64,000 nucleotides of DNA from an uncultured Oscillospiraceae bacterium (GCA_934597255.1 CAKTQV010000006.1:62001-126000), one strand, 5' to 3'; shown: positions 51,057-59,675, counted from the first letter of the stretch. The notes: generated by a model not told the origin, from the letters alone. Translations and numbers: made by a program.

Positions 51057-52130
51057 ATGGAAGAAAAACTCAACGAGATCGCCCGCCGCTTTGAGCTTCT
51101 GACGGCGCGCATGGAGCAGCCGGAGATCTATGGCGACCCGGCGCTGTATGCGGAGCTGGCGCGCGAGCAGAAGGAGCTTGCGCCGCTGGCGGAGGCGTGG
51201 GCCGCGCTGAGCGCGCAGCGGCGCGCGCAGACGGAGGCGCGGCAGATACTCGAGCGCGGGGGCGACCCGGAGCTGTGCGAACTGGCCCGGGAGGAGCTTG
51301 CCGCCGCGCAGGAGCGGATACCGGCGCTCGAGGAGCAGCTGCGCCTGCTTCTGGTGCCGGGCGACCCGGACGACGGGCGCAGCGTCATCGTGGAGATACG
51401 CGCCGGCGTAGGCGGCGAGGAATCGGCGCTGTTCGCCGCCGACCTTTACCGCATGTACACGCTGTACGCCGAGAGCCGTCGCTGGAGCGCAGAACTGGTC
51501 AGCGTGAGCGAGACCGATCTCGGCGGCTTCCGCGAGATCAGCTTTCTGCTCGACGCGCCGGGCGCTTACGCGCGGCTGAAGTTTGAAAGCGGCGTCCACC
51601 GCGTCCAGCGCGTGCCGGAGACCGAGGTACAGGGGCGCGTGCATACCTCCACGGCCACGGTGGCCGTGCTGCCGAAGCTGTCGGAACAGGAATTCGAGCT
51701 GAACATGGACGATGTGCGCATCGACGTGTTCCGTTCGTCCGGCGCGGGCGGCCAGAAGGTGAACAAGACCTCGTCCGCCATTCGTGTGACGCATATACCC
51801 ACCAACACGGTCGTCGAATGTCAGGACGAGCGGAGCCAGTATAAAAACAAGGCGCGGGCGCTGTCCGTGCTGGCCAGCCGGCTGGCGGCGGCGGAGCGCG
51901 AAAAGCGCGAGGCGGCCATGGGCGCCCAGCGCCGCAGCCAGATCGGCACGGGTATGCGCAACGAGCGCATCCGAACCTATAATTTCCCGCAGAACCGCGT
52001 CACGGATCACCGCATCGGGCTGACGCTTTATCGGCTCGATTCCGTGATGAACGGCCAGCTCGATCTGCTGATCGACCCGCTGGCGGCGGCGGAGCGGGCG
52101 GAGAAACTGAAAAACGGCGAGGGATTATGA
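51057..52130 (+). CDS. prfA: Peptide chain release factor 1
   Basis: 357 residues. The stop-codon-reading tripeptide is PET (187-189, in RVPETEVQGR), the PxT type of RF1, and the peptidyl-tRNA hydrolysis motif GGQ is at 231-233. It terminates translation at UAA and UAG. It starts 3 bp after tmcAL and overlaps the next gene by four bases (ATGA). The methyltransferase prmC, a frequent neighbour, is not here. Confidence 0.96.
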   Translation: MEEKLNEIARRFELLTARMEQPEIYGDPALYAELAREQKELAPLAEAWAALSAQRRAQTEARQILERGGDPELCELAREELAAAQERIPALEEQLRLLLVPGDPDDGRSVIVEIRAGVGGEESALFAADLYRMYTLYAESRRWSAELVSVSETDLGGFREISFLLDAPGAYARLKFESGVHRVQRVPETEVQGRVHTSTATVAVLPKLSEQEFELNMDDVRIDVFRSSGAGGQKVNKTSSAIRVTHIPTNTVVECQDERSQYKNKARALSVLASRLAAAEREKREAAMGAQRRSQIGTGMRNERIRTYNFPQNRVTDHRIGLTLYRLDSVMNGQLDLLIDPLAAAERAEKLKNGEGL

Positions 52131-53332
52131 AAACAGAGGTATTGAAGGACGATATCGGGACAGCGGCGGAGATCATACGCCGGGGCGGGCTGACCGCCGT
52201 GCCGACGGAGACGGTCTACGGTCTGGCCGCAAACGGGCTGGACGAGGACGCCGTGCGCCGCCTGTACGAGGTCAAGGGCCGCCCGGCGGTCAAGCCGCTG
52301 AGCCTGATGGTCGGGGGAGCGGAGGCCTTTGAAAAATACGGACGCGATGTGCCGCGCAGCGCTTATGTGCTGGCGGAGGCGTTCTGGCCGGGGCCGCTGA
52401 CCATCGTGGTGAAGGCCGCGTCCTGCGTGCCGTCCATCGTGACGGCGGGCGGCGACACGGTCGGGCTGCGCTGTCCGCAGCAGGAGCAGACGCAGGAGCT
52501 TCTGCGCCGCTGCGCGCTGCCGCTGGCCGCCCCTTCGGCCAATCCCTCCGGCGCGCCGAGCCCGAAAACGGCCGGCGAGGTTGTGGCGTATTTTGACGGG
52601 AAGATCGACGCCGTGATCGACGGCGGGGCGTGCGGCATCGGACGCGAGAGCACCATCGTCGATCTGACCGCCGCGCCGTATAAGATTCTGCGCGCCGGCG
52701 CGCTGGACGAGAAGGCGATACGCGCCGCGCTCATGCGCTCGCTGCGCATCGTGGGCGTGACGGGCGGCTCCGGCACGGGCAAGACCACGGCGCTGGACGT
52801 CCTGCGCGATATGGGGGCTCTTGTCATCGACGCCGATGCGCTGTATCATGGGCTGTGCGAAAGCTGCGCGCCGATGCTCGACGAGATCGGAGCGCTGTTT
52901 CCCGGCGTGGTGGAAAACGGCGTGCTGCTGCGCAAAAAGCTGGGGGCGATCGTTTTCTCCGACGCGGAAAAGCTGGCGGCGCTCCAATCCGTTACGGACC
53001 GCTATGTCAACGACGCCATCGACCGCGCGCTGGCCGAGCACGCGGCCGCCGGCGGGCGCTATGCCGCCGTGGACGCCATCGACCTTGTGGGAACGCCGCT
53101 TCAGGCGTATTTCTGCGCCACCGTCGGCATCACGGCCCCGGTCGGGACCCGCTGCGCGCGCATCATGGCGCGCGAGGGCATCCCGGAGGAATACGCCATG
53201 CTGCGCATCGGCGCGCAGAAAAGCGATGAATTTTTTGAGGAAAACTGCGACGTGTGCATCCGCAACGACGGCACCGTCGGGCAGTTCCATGATAAATGCA
53301 GAAAAATTTTTAAAGATATTCTGGAGGTATGA
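52127..53332 (+). CDS. Fusion of L-threonylcarbamoyladenylate synthase (TsaC/YrdC) and dephospho-CoA kinase (CoaE)
   Basis: 401 residues in two parts. Residues 1-205 form a YrdC/TsaC domain: PTETVYGLAANG, KGRPAVKPL (50-58) and PSANPSGAPSPKT (136-148). This makes threonylcarbamoyl-AMP for the t6A modification of tRNA. Residues 206-401 form a CoaE kinase: Walker A GGSGTGKT (213-220), VIDADALYH, and the lid region RIMAREGIPEEYAMLRIGAQ. This phosphorylates dephospho-CoA in the last step of CoA synthesis. There is no stop or frameshift between them. The start overlaps the prfA stop. The C-terminal Sua5 domain is absent. Confidence 0.92.
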   Translation: MKTEVLKDDIGTAAEIIRRGGLTAVPTETVYGLAANGLDEDAVRRLYEVKGRPAVKPLSLMVGGAEAFEKYGRDVPRSAYVLAEAFWPGPLTIVVKAASCVPSIVTAGGDTVGLRCPQQEQTQELLRRCALPLAAPSANPSGAPSPKTAGEVVAYFDGKIDAVIDGGACGIGRESTIVDLTAAPYKILRAGALDEKAIRAALMRSLRIVGVTGGSGTGKTTALDVLRDMGALVIDADALYHGLCESCAPMLDEIGALFPGVVENGVLLRKKLGAIVFSDAEKLAALQSVTDRYVNDAIDRALAEHAAAGGRYAAVDAIDLVGTPLQAYFCATVGITAPVGTRCARIMAREGIPEEYAMLRIGAQKSDEFFEENCDVCIRNDGTVGQFHDKCRKIFKDILEV

Positions 53333-53335
53333 GAA

Positions 53336-54718
53336 ATGGACGAACGCAAGGAAAAGCTTTTTTACACCCAGAAAAACGGCTACGACGTGATGAGCGTTGA
53401 CGAGCGCCGTCTCTGCGAGGATTACTGCCGCGGCTATATGCGCTATCTCGACGCGGCGCGCACCGAACGCGAGGCCGTGCGCGAGGCGATCGCGCTGGCG
53501 CAGGCGGCGGGCTTTTCGGAGTTGGACGAGAGCATGAGCACGATCGCTCCGGGGCAGAAGGTCTATTACAACAACCGCGGCAAAAGCCTCCTGCTCGCCG
53601 TCGGCGGCAAAAAGCCCATGTCGGCCGGCTGCATCATCGGCGCGGCGCATGTGGACGCGCCCCGCCTCGATCTGAAGCAGCTCCCGCTGTACGAGGATTC
53701 GGAGCTGTGCTATTTCCGCACGCATTATTACGGCGGCATCAAGAAATATCAGTGGACGGCCATCCCGCTTGAGCTGCACGGCCGCGTGATGCTGGCCGAC
53801 GGCAGCGCCGTGGACGTGATGATCGGCCGCGAGGCAGACGATCCCCAGTTCGTCATCACGGATCTGCTGCCGCATCTGGCCGCCGACCAGATGCAGAAGA
53901 AGATGTCCGAGGGCGTGCAGGGCGAAAAGCTCAATCTTCTCGTCGGCTCCATTCCCTACGCCGGCGAGGGCGACGACCGCGTGCGTCTGGCCGTGCTGAG
54001 CATTCTCAACGAGAAATACGGGCTGACGGAGGCGGACTTCATCTCCGCGGAGCTGGAGGCCGTGCCGGCCTTCCCGGTGCGCGAGATCGGCGTGGACCGC
54101 TCCATGATCGGCGGCTACGGCCAGGACGACCGCGTGTGCGCCTATGCCGAGCTGGCCGCCATCCTTGAGCTGGAGGAGCCGGAATACACGGCCGTGTGCA
54201 TTCTGGCGGACAAGGAGGAGATCGGCTCCTACGGCGTCACGGGCATGACCAGCCAGGCGTTCGAGTGGTTCATGTCCCGCCTGTGCGGCGCGTCGTGCAC
54301 GGTGGGCGACTGCTTCGCCAGAAGCCTCTGCATCTCCGCGGACGTGACCGCGGCCTATGACCCCCTGTACGCGGAGGTCTCCGAAAAGCGCAACAACGCC
54401 AAGCTCAACTATGGCGTCGCGTTCTGCAAGTTCACCGGCGCGCGCGGCAAATCCGGCGCGTCCGACGCCTCGGCCGAGCTGGTCGGCCGCGTCCGCCGCC
54501 TGTGCGACGAGGCGGGCGTCGTGTGGCAGATGTGCGAGATGGGCAAGGTCGATCAGGGCGGCGGCGGCACCGTGGCGCTGGATATGGCGCTGCGCAACAT
54601 CGACACGCTCGACGCGGGCGTGCCCGTGCTGAGCATGCACGCGCCGTTTGAAACGACGGCGAAATTCGACTGCTACATGACCTACAAGGCCATGAAGGCC
54701 GCCTATCTGAGCAAATAA
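53336..54718 (+). CDS. M18-family aminopeptidase
   Basis: 460 residues, full length. The metal site is visible as HVDAPR (His105, Asp107), DKEEIGS (about 296-302) and SMHAPFE near the C-terminus. M18 enzymes are cytosolic dodecamers that remove N-terminal acidic or other residues using two zinc ions. It starts 3 bp after the fusion gene, behind a GGAGG site. Confidence 0.93.
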   Translation: MDERKEKLFYTQKNGYDVMSVDERRLCEDYCRGYMRYLDAARTEREAVREAIALAQAAGFSELDESMSTIAPGQKVYYNNRGKSLLLAVGGKKPMSAGCIIGAAHVDAPRLDLKQLPLYEDSELCYFRTHYYGGIKKYQWTAIPLELHGRVMLADGSAVDVMIGREADDPQFVITDLLPHLAADQMQKKMSEGVQGEKLNLLVGSIPYAGEGDDRVRLAVLSILNEKYGLTEADFISAELEAVPAFPVREIGVDRSMIGGYGQDDRVCAYAELAAILELEEPEYTAVCILADKEEIGSYGVTGMTSQAFEWFMSRLCGASCTVGDCFARSLCISADVTAAYDPLYAEVSEKRNNAKLNYGVAFCKFTGARGKSGASDASAELVGRVRRLCDEAGVVWQMCEMGKVDQGGGGTVALDMALRNIDTLDAGVPVLSMHAPFETTAKFDCYMTYKAMKAAYLSK

Positions 54719-54732
54719 GGTCGGGGATCGCC

Positions 54733-56028
54733 ATGACAAAGGAAGAACTTTACCGCTCAAAATTCATCACGGTGGACGAGGCGCTGTCCAAGATCAAAAG
54801 CCACGACACCATCTCCATCGGCTTTTTCGGCAACGAGCCGTATGCGATGCTGTCCAATCTCCACCGCATCGGCGACCGCGTGGAGGACGTGGTCGTGTGG
54901 ACGTGCAACCCGCAGACGGAGCACGAATTCATCCGCGACGATTCGCTTCTGGGCCATATCGACGTGATAAGCTGCTTTTACGGCGAGGCCGTGCGCGGCG
55001 ACCATAAAAAGGGCCATGTCACCTTCATGCCCAACAACCTCCATTCCATCTACGAAACGATCTTTGAAACGCGCAAGCCCAACGTTTTCATCGCCGCCAC
55101 CACGCCCATGGACAAATACGGCTATGTCGCCATATCCATGAGCCAGCAGGTGGAGCTGGAGGCGCTGGACGTGTGCGATCTGGTCATCTTTGAGGCCAAT
55201 CCCAACATGCCCCACACGGGCGGGACGGTCCGCGTGCCGATCGAGAAGGTGGACTATTTCATCGACGTGGATTATCCCATCTCCAAATCCCCGGTGTACA
55301 AGCAGACGCCGGAGCAGCTCCGCATCGCGGAATACGCCGCCGATCTCATCCACGACGGCGACTGCATCCAGCTCGGCATCGGCGGCATGCCGGACGCCGT
55401 GGCGGAGCACCTGAAGGACCGGCACGATCTCGGGCTGTACACGGAGATGATCGGCTCGGCCATGGGCGATCTGATGGAGTGCGGGGCCGTGAATAACTCC
55501 AAAAAGAACTTTTACCGCAACCGCACCATCGGCGCGTTCATGTGGGGCAATCAGCATCTGTACGATTTTGCCGACGGCAATCCCATGATCGAGATACTGC
55601 CCATCCGCTACGTCAACGACCCGTTCAACATCGCCAAAAACAACAACATGGTCTCGCTCAATACGGCGCTGGAGATCGATCTGACGGGACAGGTCTGCTC
55701 CGAGACGATCGCCGGAAAGCAGTATTCCGGCACCGGCGGCGCGACGGACTTCGCCTACGGCGCGTATCACGCGCCCGGCGGCCGCAGCATCATCGCCCTG
55801 CAGTCCACGGCCAGAGGGGGGACGATATCCCGCATCCAGCCGCGGCTGACGCCGGGCAACGTCGTGTCCATCTCGCGCAACATCGTCGATTATGTCGTCA
55901 CGGAATTCGGCGTGGCGCGTCTGCGCGGCAAGACCGTGCTGCAGCGCGTGGACGAGCTTATCCGCGTGGCGCATCCCGACTTCCGGGAGGAGCTGCGGCG
56001 GCAGGCCAACGAGCTGCACATCTGGTAA
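54733..56028 (+). CDS. Acetyl-CoA hydrolase/transferase-family CoA-transferase (butyryl- or 4-hydroxybutyryl-CoA:acetate type)
   Basis: 431 residues of the 4-hydroxybutyrate/butyryl-CoA:acetate CoA-transferase family. The catalytic Glu lies in LYTEMIGSAMGDL (near residue 238), with GIGGMPDAVAEHL before it and GTGGATDFAYGAYHAPGG after. It exchanges CoA between an acyl-CoA and acetate. With ackA and thiolase nearby it suits a butyrate or acetate fermenter. The exact acyl group cannot be read from the sequence. It ends the operon with a strong terminator. Confidence 0.88.
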   Translation: MTKEELYRSKFITVDEALSKIKSHDTISIGFFGNEPYAMLSNLHRIGDRVEDVVVWTCNPQTEHEFIRDDSLLGHIDVISCFYGEAVRGDHKKGHVTFMPNNLHSIYETIFETRKPNVFIAATTPMDKYGYVAISMSQQVELEALDVCDLVIFEANPNMPHTGGTVRVPIEKVDYFIDVDYPISKSPVYKQTPEQLRIAEYAADLIHDGDCIQLGIGGMPDAVAEHLKDRHDLGLYTEMIGSAMGDLMECGAVNNSKKNFYRNRTIGAFMWGNQHLYDFADGNPMIEILPIRYVNDPFNIAKNNNMVSLNTALEIDLTGQVCSETIAGKQYSGTGGATDFAYGAYHAPGGRSIIALQSTARGGTISRIQPRLTPGNVVSISRNIVDYVVTEFGVARLRGKTVLQRVDELIRVAHPDFREELRRQANELHIW

Positions 56029-56045
56029 AAAAACGAAGAAATATG

Positions 56046-56087
56046 AAAAAGCGCCGGCCGACGGCATTGCATCGGCCGGCGCTTTTT
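56046..56087 (+). terminator. Terminator of the tmcAL-to-CoA-transferase operon
   Basis: A perfect 16-bp stem (56046-56061 with 56072-56087), a 10-base loop and six T. Confidence 0.88.
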
Positions 56088-56143
56088 TGTCCGGACGCCG
56101 GCGCGGACGGCGGGAGAACAGGAAACTGGGGAAAACAGGGGTC

Positions 56144-56199
56144 GGTTACAAAAAAAAGGCAGGCCGGAAGTGGTTACAATGTGGTTACAATGGTTGCAA
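56144..56199 (+). repeat. Four GGTTACAA direct repeats upstream of the surface-protein gene
   Basis: GGTTACAA occurs at 56144-56151, 56172-56179 and 56183-56190, and GGTTGCAA at 56192-56199. The last copy contains the -35 box. The spacing (28, 11 and 9 bp) and the position just above the promoter suggest a regulator-binding array. Confidence 0.65.
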
Positions 56200-56222
56200 T
56201 GCGGGCCGCCATGCCCTATAAT
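56194..56222 (+). promoter_or_regulatory. Promoter of the sortase-type surface protein
   Basis: TTGCAA at 56194-56199 and TATAAT at 56217-56222, 17-bp spacer. Confidence 0.75.
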
Positions 56223-56258
56223 CTCTAGATGGGGAATTGTATAAAAGGAGGAATTACC

Positions 56259-57335
56259 ATGCAAAAAATGGGCCTGAAAAAGTGGCTCAGCTTTGCTCTG
56301 CTCGCGCTTATGCTCGTTTCGTTGTTCCCTGCGGCGGCGCTGGCAGACGAGCCGGAAACAGAGGCGCTCGACGGGGCGAGCATGTCCTGGACGTGGACCG
56401 TGACGATCTTCGGCGGAAACTACTGCAAAAAAGACGGTACGGCGAGCAGCACCAACAAGTACACGGTCAACCGCCATCTGGACAACTCCGTCGACCACGT
56501 GATCGGTTACCGCTTCGTGTGGAACGCCAGCGCCGGCGGCAGTAAGTACAACGGCGGCTGGCAGCTCGTGATGACCGTGGACGGGAAGGATGTTGAATCC
56601 ACGACCGCTTATATCTACACGAAGGATATGAGCACGGTCAGCGGGACCTGGACGGCGCCGGGAAGCTCCCATACGGGAAATTCCAGCCATCCGTTCAATA
56701 TTTATCTGAGCAACTATCCCGACGCGAATTACGCGAAGCCCACGCCGACGCCTGCTCCTACGCCGACGCCCGTGCCTGCTACGCCGACGCCTGTGCCCGC
56801 TACGCCGACGCCGGAGCCCGCTACGCCGACGCCCGTGCCCGCTACGCCGACGCCTGTGCCCGCTACGCCGACGCCCGTGCCCGCTACGCCGACGCCCGTG
56901 CCTGCTACGCCGACGCCCGTGCCTGCTACGCCGACGCCCGTGCCTGCTACGCCGACACCGGAGCCCGCTACGCCGACACCGGAGCCCGCTACGCCGACGC
57001 CGGAGCCCGCTACGCCGACGCCGGAGCCCGCTACGCCGACGCCCGTGCCTGCTACGCCGACACCGGAGCCCGCTACGCCGACACCGGAGCCGGATCCTAC
57101 GCCGACACCGAAGCCTGATCCCACGCCTACGGCGGAGCCTTCGCCTACGGCCAAGCCCTCGCCCTCCACGAACCCGGGCGGCGGTAATGGCGGCAATGGG
57201 AACGGTAAGGGCAAGGGAACGCCCCAGACCGGCGACGAGAGCACGCTGTGCCTGTGGCTGAGCCTTGCGCTTATGTCCGCTGCGGCGATGAGCGGCACGG
57301 CCGTTTACATGCGCCGGAAAAAGGCCAGCAAATAA
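56259..57335 (+). CDS. Surface protein with Pro/Thr repeat stalk and TPQTG sorting signal
   Basis: 358 residues from ATG 56259, behind AAAGGAGG. A signal peptide (ending ALA, about residue 28) is followed by a ~130-residue Trp/Tyr-rich domain (SWTWTVTIFGGNYC ... NGGWQLVMTVDG). A 16-unit TPTPxPA stalk comes next, then a Gly/Asn/Lys linker. The end is a sorting signal: TPQTG, a hydrophobic segment and RRKKASK. TPQTG differs from LPxTG in the first residue but keeps the layout, so a sortase should attach it to the wall. No sortase gene is in this window. The N-terminal domain is not recognised. Confidence 0.82.
   Translation: MQKMGLKKWLSFALLALMLVSLFPAAALADEPETEALDGASMSWTWTVTIFGGNYCKKDGTASSTNKYTVNRHLDNSVDHVIGYRFVWNASAGGSKYNGGWQLVMTVDGKDVESTTAYIYTKDMSTVSGTWTAPGSSHTGNSSHPFNIYLSNYPDANYAKPTPTPAPTPTPVPATPTPVPATPTPEPATPTPVPATPTPVPATPTPVPATPTPVPATPTPVPATPTPVPATPTPEPATPTPEPATPTPEPATPTPEPATPTPVPATPTPEPATPTPEPDPTPTPKPDPTPTAEPSPTAKPSPSTNPGGGNGGNGNGKGKGTPQTGDESTLCLWLSLALMSAAAMSGTAVYMRRKKASK
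56760..57095 (+). repeat. 21-bp minisatellite encoding 16 TPTP(V/E)PA units
   Basis: Sixteen in-frame 21-bp units, nearly identical in DNA and differing mainly at the Val/Glu codon (GTG or GAG) and at silent third positions. Unit order by that residue is VVE VVVVVV EEEE V EE. Length change by slippage would keep the frame. Confidence 0.92.
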
Positions 57336-57355
57336 AAACATAAGACCCCAGTAAA

Positions 57356-57385
57356 AAACGGCGGCGGGACATCCCGCCGCCGTTT
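57356..57385 (+). terminator. Terminator of the surface-protein gene
   Basis: A GC-rich stem of about 14 bp with a very small loop and a short T-run, 20 bp after the stop. The rest of the gap to 57500 holds a CAAAGGCC/GGCCTTTG hairpin and no gene I can support. Confidence 0.65.
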
Positions 57386-57501
57386 CGTATGCCCGGAGAA
57401 GACGCAAAGCCAAAGGCCCCCGCGGTGCGCGGCCTTTGAAAAATCGCGCCGGGACATTGCTTTTGGACGGCTCCGGGCGAAGCGGTCAGAACGCGCATGA
57501 A

Positions 57502-57530
57502 AAAGCCGCCGGCAGTCCGCCGGCGGCTTT
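57502..57530 (-). terminator. Terminator of the NfeD-SPFH operon
   Basis: An 11-bp stem (57502-57512 with 57520-57530), followed on the minus strand by five T. Confidence 0.75.
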
Positions 57531-57540
57531 GTGATCGGAT

Positions 57541-58452
57541 TTATTTCTTTTTGGGGGCGGGCGCTTCCGGCTCCGTGAGCGATTCCTTCAGCGCGGTGGC
57601 AAGACCGGCTAGCCCCTGTATTTCGCTGGGGATGATGATCTTGGTGGCGCGGCCGTTGGCGGCGGCGGCAAACGCCTCCAGCGCCTTGAGCTGCACGACC
57701 GGGTCGCTGGGTGCCGCCTCGTTGAGCAGCTTCAGACCCTCGGCCGTGGCGCGGTTGACGTCCAGAATGGCCTGCGCCTGACCCTCGGCCTCGAGTATCT
57801 GCGCCTGCTTCTTGGCGTCGGCGCGCAGGATGGCGGACTCTTTCTCGCCCTCGGCCTCCAGAATGGCGCTGCGCTTTTCGCCCTCGGCGCGCAGGATGGC
57901 TTCGCGGCGCTCGCGCTCGGCCTTCATCTGCTTTTCCATGGCGTTCTGAATCTCCTTGGGCGGCATGATGTTCTTCAGCTCCACGCGGTTGACCTTGATG
58001 CCCCAGGGGTCGGTGGCCACGTCGAGAATGTGCTGCATCTTGGCGTTGATCGTGTCGCGGCTGGTCAGCGATTCGTCCAGCTCCATTTCGCCGATGATGT
58101 TGCGCAGCGTCGTGGCCGTCAGATTCTCGATGGCGAGCATCGGATTTTCCACGCCGTAGGTGTACAGCTTCGGGTCGGTGATCTGGTAGTAGATGACCGT
58201 GTCGATCTGCATGGTGACGTTGTCCTTTGTGATAACGGGCTGGGGCGGGAAGTCCGCGACCTGCTCCTTGAGGGAAACGACCTTGGCCACGCGCTCAAGG
58301 AAGGGGATCTTGAGATGCAGGCCGACGGACCATGTCGCGCTGTAGGCGCCGAGCCGCTCGACGACGAACGCCTTGGCCTGCTGCACGACGCGGATGCAGC
58401 GGATGAACACAACGAGAACGAGGACGATGAGTACGATCAGAATAATGGGCAT
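57541..58452 (-). CDS. SPFH/band-7 (stomatin/QmcA-like) membrane protein
   Basis: 303 residues. One N-terminal membrane helix (about 2-20) is followed by the SPFH domain (VVQQAKAFVVERLGAYSATW ... FPPQPVITKDNV) and a long coiled coil of EGEKxxAILxA units (about 185-235), then a Lys-rich end. Such proteins form ring-like microdomains in the membrane. It follows the NfeD gene by 18 bp, the standard SPFH/NfeD pairing. Confidence 0.94.
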   Translation of the reverse strand: MPIILIVLIVLVLVVFIRCIRVVQQAKAFVVERLGAYSATWSVGLHLKIPFLERVAKVVSLKEQVADFPPQPVITKDNVTMQIDTVIYYQITDPKLYTYGVENPMLAIENLTATTLRNIIGEMELDESLTSRDTINAKMQHILDVATDPWGIKVNRVELKNIMPPKEIQNAMEKQMKAERERREAILRAEGEKRSAILEAEGEKESAILRADAKKQAQILEAEGQAQAILDVNRATAEGLKLLNEAAPSDPVVQLKALEAFAAAANGRATKIIIPSEIQGLAGLATALKESLTEPEAPAPKKK

Positions 58453-58470
58453 GGCTTCCTCCTTAAAAAA

Positions 58471-58911
58471 TTAATTGTGTACAGCGGCAGTGACCGGGGA
58501 GACGACGAGCTTGACGCCCTGTATCGCCTCGACGCGGACGGTTTGACCGGCGGGGATGCTCTCGCCGCCGGCGCTTCTGGCGGACCAGGTCTTGCCGGCG
58601 ATGTACACGCTGCCGCGGTTGTTCAGCGCGTCGATGGCCTCCGTCACGGAGCACTCCTGTCCGATGAGCATGTCGGCGTTTGTGGGCTGGCCGCCGCGCC
58701 GGAGAAGATTTTTCAGCCGCGGGTACAAAAACACGAAGCAGGCGGCGGAAACGGCGAGGAACAGCACGGTTTGAAGCCACACGGCCGCGCCGCACAGCGC
58801 GGCGATCAGAGCCGCGACCGAACCGGCGCAGAACCAGATGGTCGTCATGGCCATGGAGATCGCTTCCAGCACGAGGAAGACGCCGGCGGCTATCGCCCAG
58901 AGCGTAATCAT
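58471..58911 (-). CDS. NfeD-family membrane protein
   Basis: 146 residues. Two or three membrane helices in the first ~70 residues are followed by a small OB-fold domain (LIGQECSVTEAIDAL ... GQTVRVEAIQGVKLVV), as in short NfeD proteins. It lacks the ClpP-like protease domain of long forms. It works with the SPFH protein next to it. Ribosome site AAGGAAGTGA. Confidence 0.88.
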   Translation of the reverse strand: MITLWAIAAGVFLVLEAISMAMTTIWFCAGSVAALIAALCGAAVWLQTVLFLAVSAACFVFLYPRLKNLLRRGGQPTNADMLIGQECSVTEAIDALNNRGSVYIAGKTWSARSAGGESIPAGQTVRVEAIQGVKLVVSPVTAAVHN

Positions 58912-58986
58912 AGCAGATCACTTCCTTTCGCTAATAATATAACATAATGCAAGATAATAGGGAAGAAAAATTATTGGAAATGTCCA

Positions 58987-59015
58987 TTTACTTTTACGAA
59001 ATAAAGCTGTAAAAT
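58987..59015 (+). promoter_or_regulatory. Candidate promoter of the TrpR-like gene
   Basis: TTTACT at 58987-58992 and TAAAAT at 59010-59015, 17-bp spacer. Confidence 0.55.
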
Positions 59016-59040
59016 CATGCCGTGATGAAGAAGGAGGGGC

Positions 59041-59346
59041 ATGATGAATAAAATCAATCGCAAGCCTCGCAACGAAGAGATGTATAAGGCGATCCTCACG
59101 CTCCGGACCGTGGACGAATGTATGCGCTTTTTCGACGATCTGTGCACCATGACGGAGCTGCAGGCCATGGAGCAGCGCTACGAGGTGGCGACGCTTCTGG
59201 AGCAGGGTCTTATTTATAACGACATTCTGGAAAAAACCGGCGCGTCGAGCGCCACGATCAGCCGCGTGAACCGTTCGCTGCAGTACGGAAAAGACGGCTA
59301 TGCCGTGGTTTTTGAGCGGCTCGCAAAAGAAAACGAAAAAGGGTAA
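59041..59346 (+). CDS. YerC/YecD-family TrpR-related DNA-binding protein
   Basis: 101 residues. ATG 59041 or 59044 could start, both behind GGAGGGG. The TrpR-like fold carries the helix-turn-helix NDILEKTGASSATISRVNRSL. This small family is widespread in Firmicutes, and its target genes are poorly known. It is followed by the tRNA operon, which has its own promoter. Confidence 0.92.
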   Translation: MMNKINRKPRNEEMYKAILTLRTVDECMRFFDDLCTMTELQAMEQRYEVATLLEQGLIYNDILEKTGASSATISRVNRSLQYGKDGYAVVFERLAKENEKG

Positions 59347-59354
59347 AAAAACTC

Positions 59355-59383
59355 TTGACAAGTGCTCAAAGCTTTTGTATAAT
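59355..59383 (+). promoter_or_regulatory. Promoter of the five-tRNA operon
   Basis: Perfect TTGACA (59355-59360) and TATAAT (59378-59383) with a 17-bp spacer, 30 bp before the first tRNA. Confidence 0.9.
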
Positions 59384-59413
59384 GGCAAAGCCGTCTGAGG
59401 GACGGGGGCTTGT

Positions 59414-59490
59414 GGGAGCATAGCTCAGCTGGTTAGAGCACATGCCTTACAAGCATGGGGTCACAGGTTCGAGTCCTGTTGTTCCCACCA
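59414..59490 (+). tRNA. tRNA-Val (anticodon TAC)
   Basis: 77 bases with CCA. Acceptor GGGAGCA pairs with TGTTCCC. The anticodon arm is CATGC-CTTACAA-GCATG. Confidence 0.96.
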
Positions 59491-59506
59491 AATTAATAAG
59501 GCATAT

Positions 59507-59583
59507 GGCCGAGTGGTTCAGTCGGTTAGAACGCCGGCCTGTCACGCCGGAGGTCGAGGGTTCAAGTCCCTTCTCGGTCGCCA
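59507..59583 (+). tRNA. tRNA-Asp (anticodon GTC)
   Basis: 77 bases with CCA. Acceptor GGCCGAG pairs with CTCGGTC. The anticodon loop is CTGTCAC. This is the substrate type for the GluQRS encoded at 30280-31227 if the wobble base is queuosine. Confidence 0.96.
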
Positions 59584-59587
59584 TTAT

Positions 59588-59663
59588 GCGGGCGTAGCTC
59601 ATTTGGCAGAGCGCCACCTTGCCAAGGTGGAGGTAGCGAGTTCGAATCTCGTCGCCCGCTCCA
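59588..59663 (+). tRNA. tRNA-Gly (anticodon GCC)
   Basis: 76 bases with CCA. Acceptor GCGGGCG pairs with CGCCCGC. The anticodon arm is CCACC-TTGCCAA-GGTGG. Confidence 0.96.
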
Positions 59664-59675
59664 TTTTTTTAATAA

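Noticed and set aside
56760..57095. Regular 21-bp repeats resembling a CRISPR array
   Set aside because: The repeats are contiguous without spacers and encode a Pro/Thr stalk in frame. No cas genes are present.
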